A stretch of DNA of 64,000 nt. It comes from Owenia fusiformis. Its lineage: Eukaryota; Annelida; Polychaeta; Sabellida; Oweniidae. Of this stretch, positions 60,996 to 64,000 are shown piece after piece. Positions within the stretch are counted from its first letter, which is position 1; every line of letters starts with the position of its first letter. The notes below the pieces were generated by a model. That model saw only the letters and a list, made by a program, of their open reading frames with translations. It was not told the DNA's origin and ran no database searches. Where the stretch lies: assembly GCA_903813345.2 (NCBI GenBank), contig CAIIXF020000006.1, positions 11,286,348-11,350,347 of the forward strand, in the 5' to 3' direction. The translations under genes were made by a program, and so were the position numbers.

Positions 60996-62379
60996 GATAA
61001 ATACGTTGGTACTGGCCTCTATTATATCTTGGTGTTAATCCAGTGACCGTCACAGCAAAAATAGTACGAAACCATTTGAAACTTGGTATCCACGCCAATT
61101 TGCAGTTTGGATGAACATCCTAATTCTTATTTTTACAGTGATTTCAAATATGAATTTTGAAAATAACAATTTCATATTCCAGTTTGTAAAAAATCAGTAA
61201 GCATTTTTACAAAACGCTTCGTAACGAAGGACACCGGTGAACACCTCAAACATCCATCATTGCGAAGTATTTTGTCAAAATGCAATTAACATGCTACGTG
61301 TAACTCCATAACTATTCCAGTTTTTGTCTTGATGAGGTTTTCCCAAGTTTTATTGTTGATTATGATCCAGTTTTTATCAATGGACTCAGTTGGTGTTAAC
61401 CATGAGGAAGTTGAAACCAATATGCATATGGCACTTGCGTGTACCATGTGGAAAATTGGAACTTTGTTTTCCACTATAGTGGCGAGCTCACATTTATTTC
61501 TATTTCAAATGTGCTCCAACATTTTATGTTGATTTCAAATGACAGAAATGAAATTCGAGTCGTGCTATTGACAATATAGTTTCTCTCACATGCTTGGTAT
61601 GATGTTTTGATGTATTGATGTTAGACATGGGCGTCGCTAGGCATGAAGCAGTCGAGGTAGTCGCCTCGGCAAAATTTGACAAAAATATATTTTCAGACTT
61701 GAATTAGAATTTTGAAAATTAAGTCCACATATAAAAGTATACTTGTATAGTAATATTCCTTATTTGCCCCACCTAATTTTAGATCCTGGTTAGGTCCCTG
61801 GATATACTGATAATGGAATATAAAAAAGCAAACAAATAATTACTTAATAAAATATACAATAAATATTTTCTAATAAACAACAGTATGCGATGTCAAGGCA
61901 CGCATTCGCTACTCATTCATCGGTACTGGTGTAGCTATAACTAAGGAAGTCTCGCCAAAATTTCACATACTAGTATATAAAATATTTTATCAGATGTTTT
62001 TTCAACTAAAATTGTCAAAATAATCCAAAAGGTAGTAAAATTACACATCCTTTCTTTTATCAAAACTCAAAAAATCAACCTCAAATCATCTACTTTGAGA
62101 TCATTTATTCATTTTGAAAATTCTCAGTAGACCTAACTTTTTCATTCATTCGACCTCAGGGTAGAGAAGGTCTCGTATTAATACATTCAAGCTTACTCGT
62201 TAAATACAAGTGACACCCATTAACGCTAACTTCATTCGACTTGACCAACAATGACCTATGCTCAGATGCTAGTGAAACGAACTAATACACCCTCTGCAGA
62301 CGGACCCTGTGGGAAATATTGGGTGCGGCATGAATGAGCGGAGGATGCGGAGTCAACGGTCATTTTTGAATTTAAATAT
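60996..62379. other. Unassigned sequence
   Basis: No exon recognised. GGGCGTCGCTAGGCATGAAG near 61629 resembles the 'aggcgtagccagga' terminus at 52174, probably a fragment of a DNA element. Confidence 0.35.
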
Positions 62380-63214
62380 AAAGGAGTGGTATCGATATAG
62401 AAAACTTTTTGAACACACGTTTCTCTTAAACCAGTCATAAAAAATCTAAAAATTTAACACATCGTCAATTTAATGGTCATCTTTTGAATGGTAACAATAT
62501 AATTTGAAAAAAATATATATATACTTTCATCTATATTGTTTTAGAAAACAAATCAAACACTTGTTTTGTTCTTGGCATCATGTTTCCAGAGTGAAATGAA
62601 ACATCTTTCCGGACCTCATTGAAACAAAACGAGATAGACACAACATGTTTTAGGTCTCTCAATATTGTAATTGTACAAAGGAAATTTTGGTTGATTTTAA
62701 AACAGTATCTTCTTAATAAAATAAAAGGTTTATCTGATTTTTATCTATTTTGGGAGGGTTTTGTTTTAATCTTTTGAATACTTTTCCTTTCTATAACTAT
62801 AATATTGAGAGGTCTAAAAACATGTTGTATATATGCTATTTTGCTCAAGACAAAACAAGATTCGGAAAAACAAAAAATGTTAACAAAAACAGTTATGTTA
62901 TGTTATTTTATTTACCATCTTAAAGATGAGTACATATACATACATATGTTACAAAAATAAATATACGAAAAATACTACAAGTTATAGGTATGTTAGATGA
63001 GCAAAATTAGTATGCTCATATGTCAGAGCATGCTATTATTTACAAGGATTTAAGAAGGATTTATATAAAAAAAATTCTAAATAATTTTCGCATTAAATTG
63101 TTGTCAATCAGTCAACATTACATAAAATACCGTGTTTTTACAGAATGTTTTCAATGATTGATTTAAGAGAAAAACATTGTTGAATTCAGTTCTCCATATC
63201 GATACCACTCCTTT
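62380..63214. mobile_element. 835-bp MITE with AAAGGAGTGGTATCGATA ends
   Basis: AAAGGAGTGGTATCGATATAG at left and its inverse at right; the middle is also palindromic (AACATGTTTTAGGTCTCTC near 62642, inverse near 62810). Confidence 0.85.
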
Positions 63215-63775
63215 GGGATATTTCTGTTTCTTAACCGTTCTGGAACTTCATTTATACTTATGACACCAAATATCAATAATTGTGAAAATAAAAGTAGTAT
63301 TGTAATTCATTCTATGGCGACGTGGTATCCATTAAACCTTTCCCAGACCTATATATTTTGAAACTGTTCTTTTACTATCCATCCAAATTATTTTTGCACC
63401 TTTGAAGCCAGGCAATTTCTGTGTGATTTTATAAAAAATCTGATATGTTTATCAGATATGAGCCCCCTCTAAATATTTGGTGCGGAAGATAAAGGTTATA
63501 TGTTAATTGAGCTTTTCTATCAATTTTCATATTTAGTATTCATTTAGTTGAATTCAATTTGAAGCTTCCGATTTTATTTGCAAAAATATTGAATATTGAA
63601 ATACTAGTAGTGAATGTATTATTTTGTTTAATACCGAAAGTTATCATTGTTTAATAGCGTATTTTGAACTAAGCTCAATAAGAAGTCGGAACGATTGGTT
63701 GTTCAAAAATGACTTTAATTCGACGAGCTAAATTAAGTTTGCGTTTTCTATACCCTCATAGTATTGGCCATAATA
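63215..63775. other. Unassigned AT-rich sequence
   Basis: No gene or repeat recognised. Confidence 0.4.
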
Positions 63776-64000
63776 CAGGGTGTCCCGAAAGTATGCCCCC
63801 CCCCCTAGGCAGTCATATACCAGTGTCTTCAGAGTATGTGTCATATATTATTTTAAAGCTTATCCAAGGTTACATTGATTCGCCAAGTATCATGGTTCAA
63901 CTCTCAAATGTGAAAAAATTACAGGCATTTCAAAATTTAGTGTTTGGTCAAAATTAAGTTCAATTTTACACCAAATCAATAGTTAATGTGTCCTCCCGAG
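63776..64000 (+). repeat. CAGGGTGTCCCGAAAG element, cut by window end
   Basis: Starts ACAGGGTGTCCCGAAAG and TATGCCCCCCCCCC; matches 36993-37189 inverted. Confidence 0.65.

Noticed and set aside
1-64000. CRISPR arrays, bacterial operons, integrons
   Set aside because: Introns, U12 splicing and animal gene families exclude a prokaryotic origin; the only regular array lacks repeat-spacer structure.

Overview
This is an AT-rich, intron-rich animal nuclear locus. Genes are split into short exons with GT-AG junctions (one AT-AC), and the spaces between them are full of short inverted-repeat DNA elements. The gene families (astacin-MAM protease, ZP-domain membrane protein, PP6 phosphatase, MFS transporter) and the repeat style ('gacggacggacagacgg' tails, 'cggatccag' termini, many foldback MITEs) suggest a marine invertebrate, most likely a lophotrochozoan such as a mollusc. 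That assignment is an inference. All exon models were joined by hand from splice signals and reading phase.

Layout: (1) 1-3.9 kb, + strand: the 3' exons of an MFS transporter. The acceptor of its last exon has been amplified into a minisatellite of about 48 units of 51 bp. (2) 6-25 kb: a direct tandem duplication holding two astacin metalloprotease genes on the - strand. The distal copy has an added proline-rich linker and MAM domain reached by an internal donor; the proximal copy ends after the catalytic domain. Comparing the copies exposes three TTAA-flanked insertions, two with clear empty sites. (3) 27.2-44.9 kb, - strand: a complete PP6 catalytic subunit gene (PPP6C) of ten exons, one of its introns AT-AC (U12-type), with its last two exons duplicated so that two C-termini can be made. 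(4) 45-47 kb: a cluster of small transposons and a SINE-like sequence. (5) 48.3-57.6 kb, - strand: a complete nine-exon gene for a secreted/transmembrane ZP-domain protein, whose introns carry a dead LINE fragment and several long foldback repeats. (6) 57.6-64 kb: repeats plus one + strand TATA promoter with a non-coding first exon whose coding part lies beyond the window.

The genes do not form an operon or an obvious pathway. The most unusual items are the splice-acceptor minisatellite, the duplicated terminal exon pair of PPP6C with its AT-AC intron, and the two alternative ends of the astacin gene.
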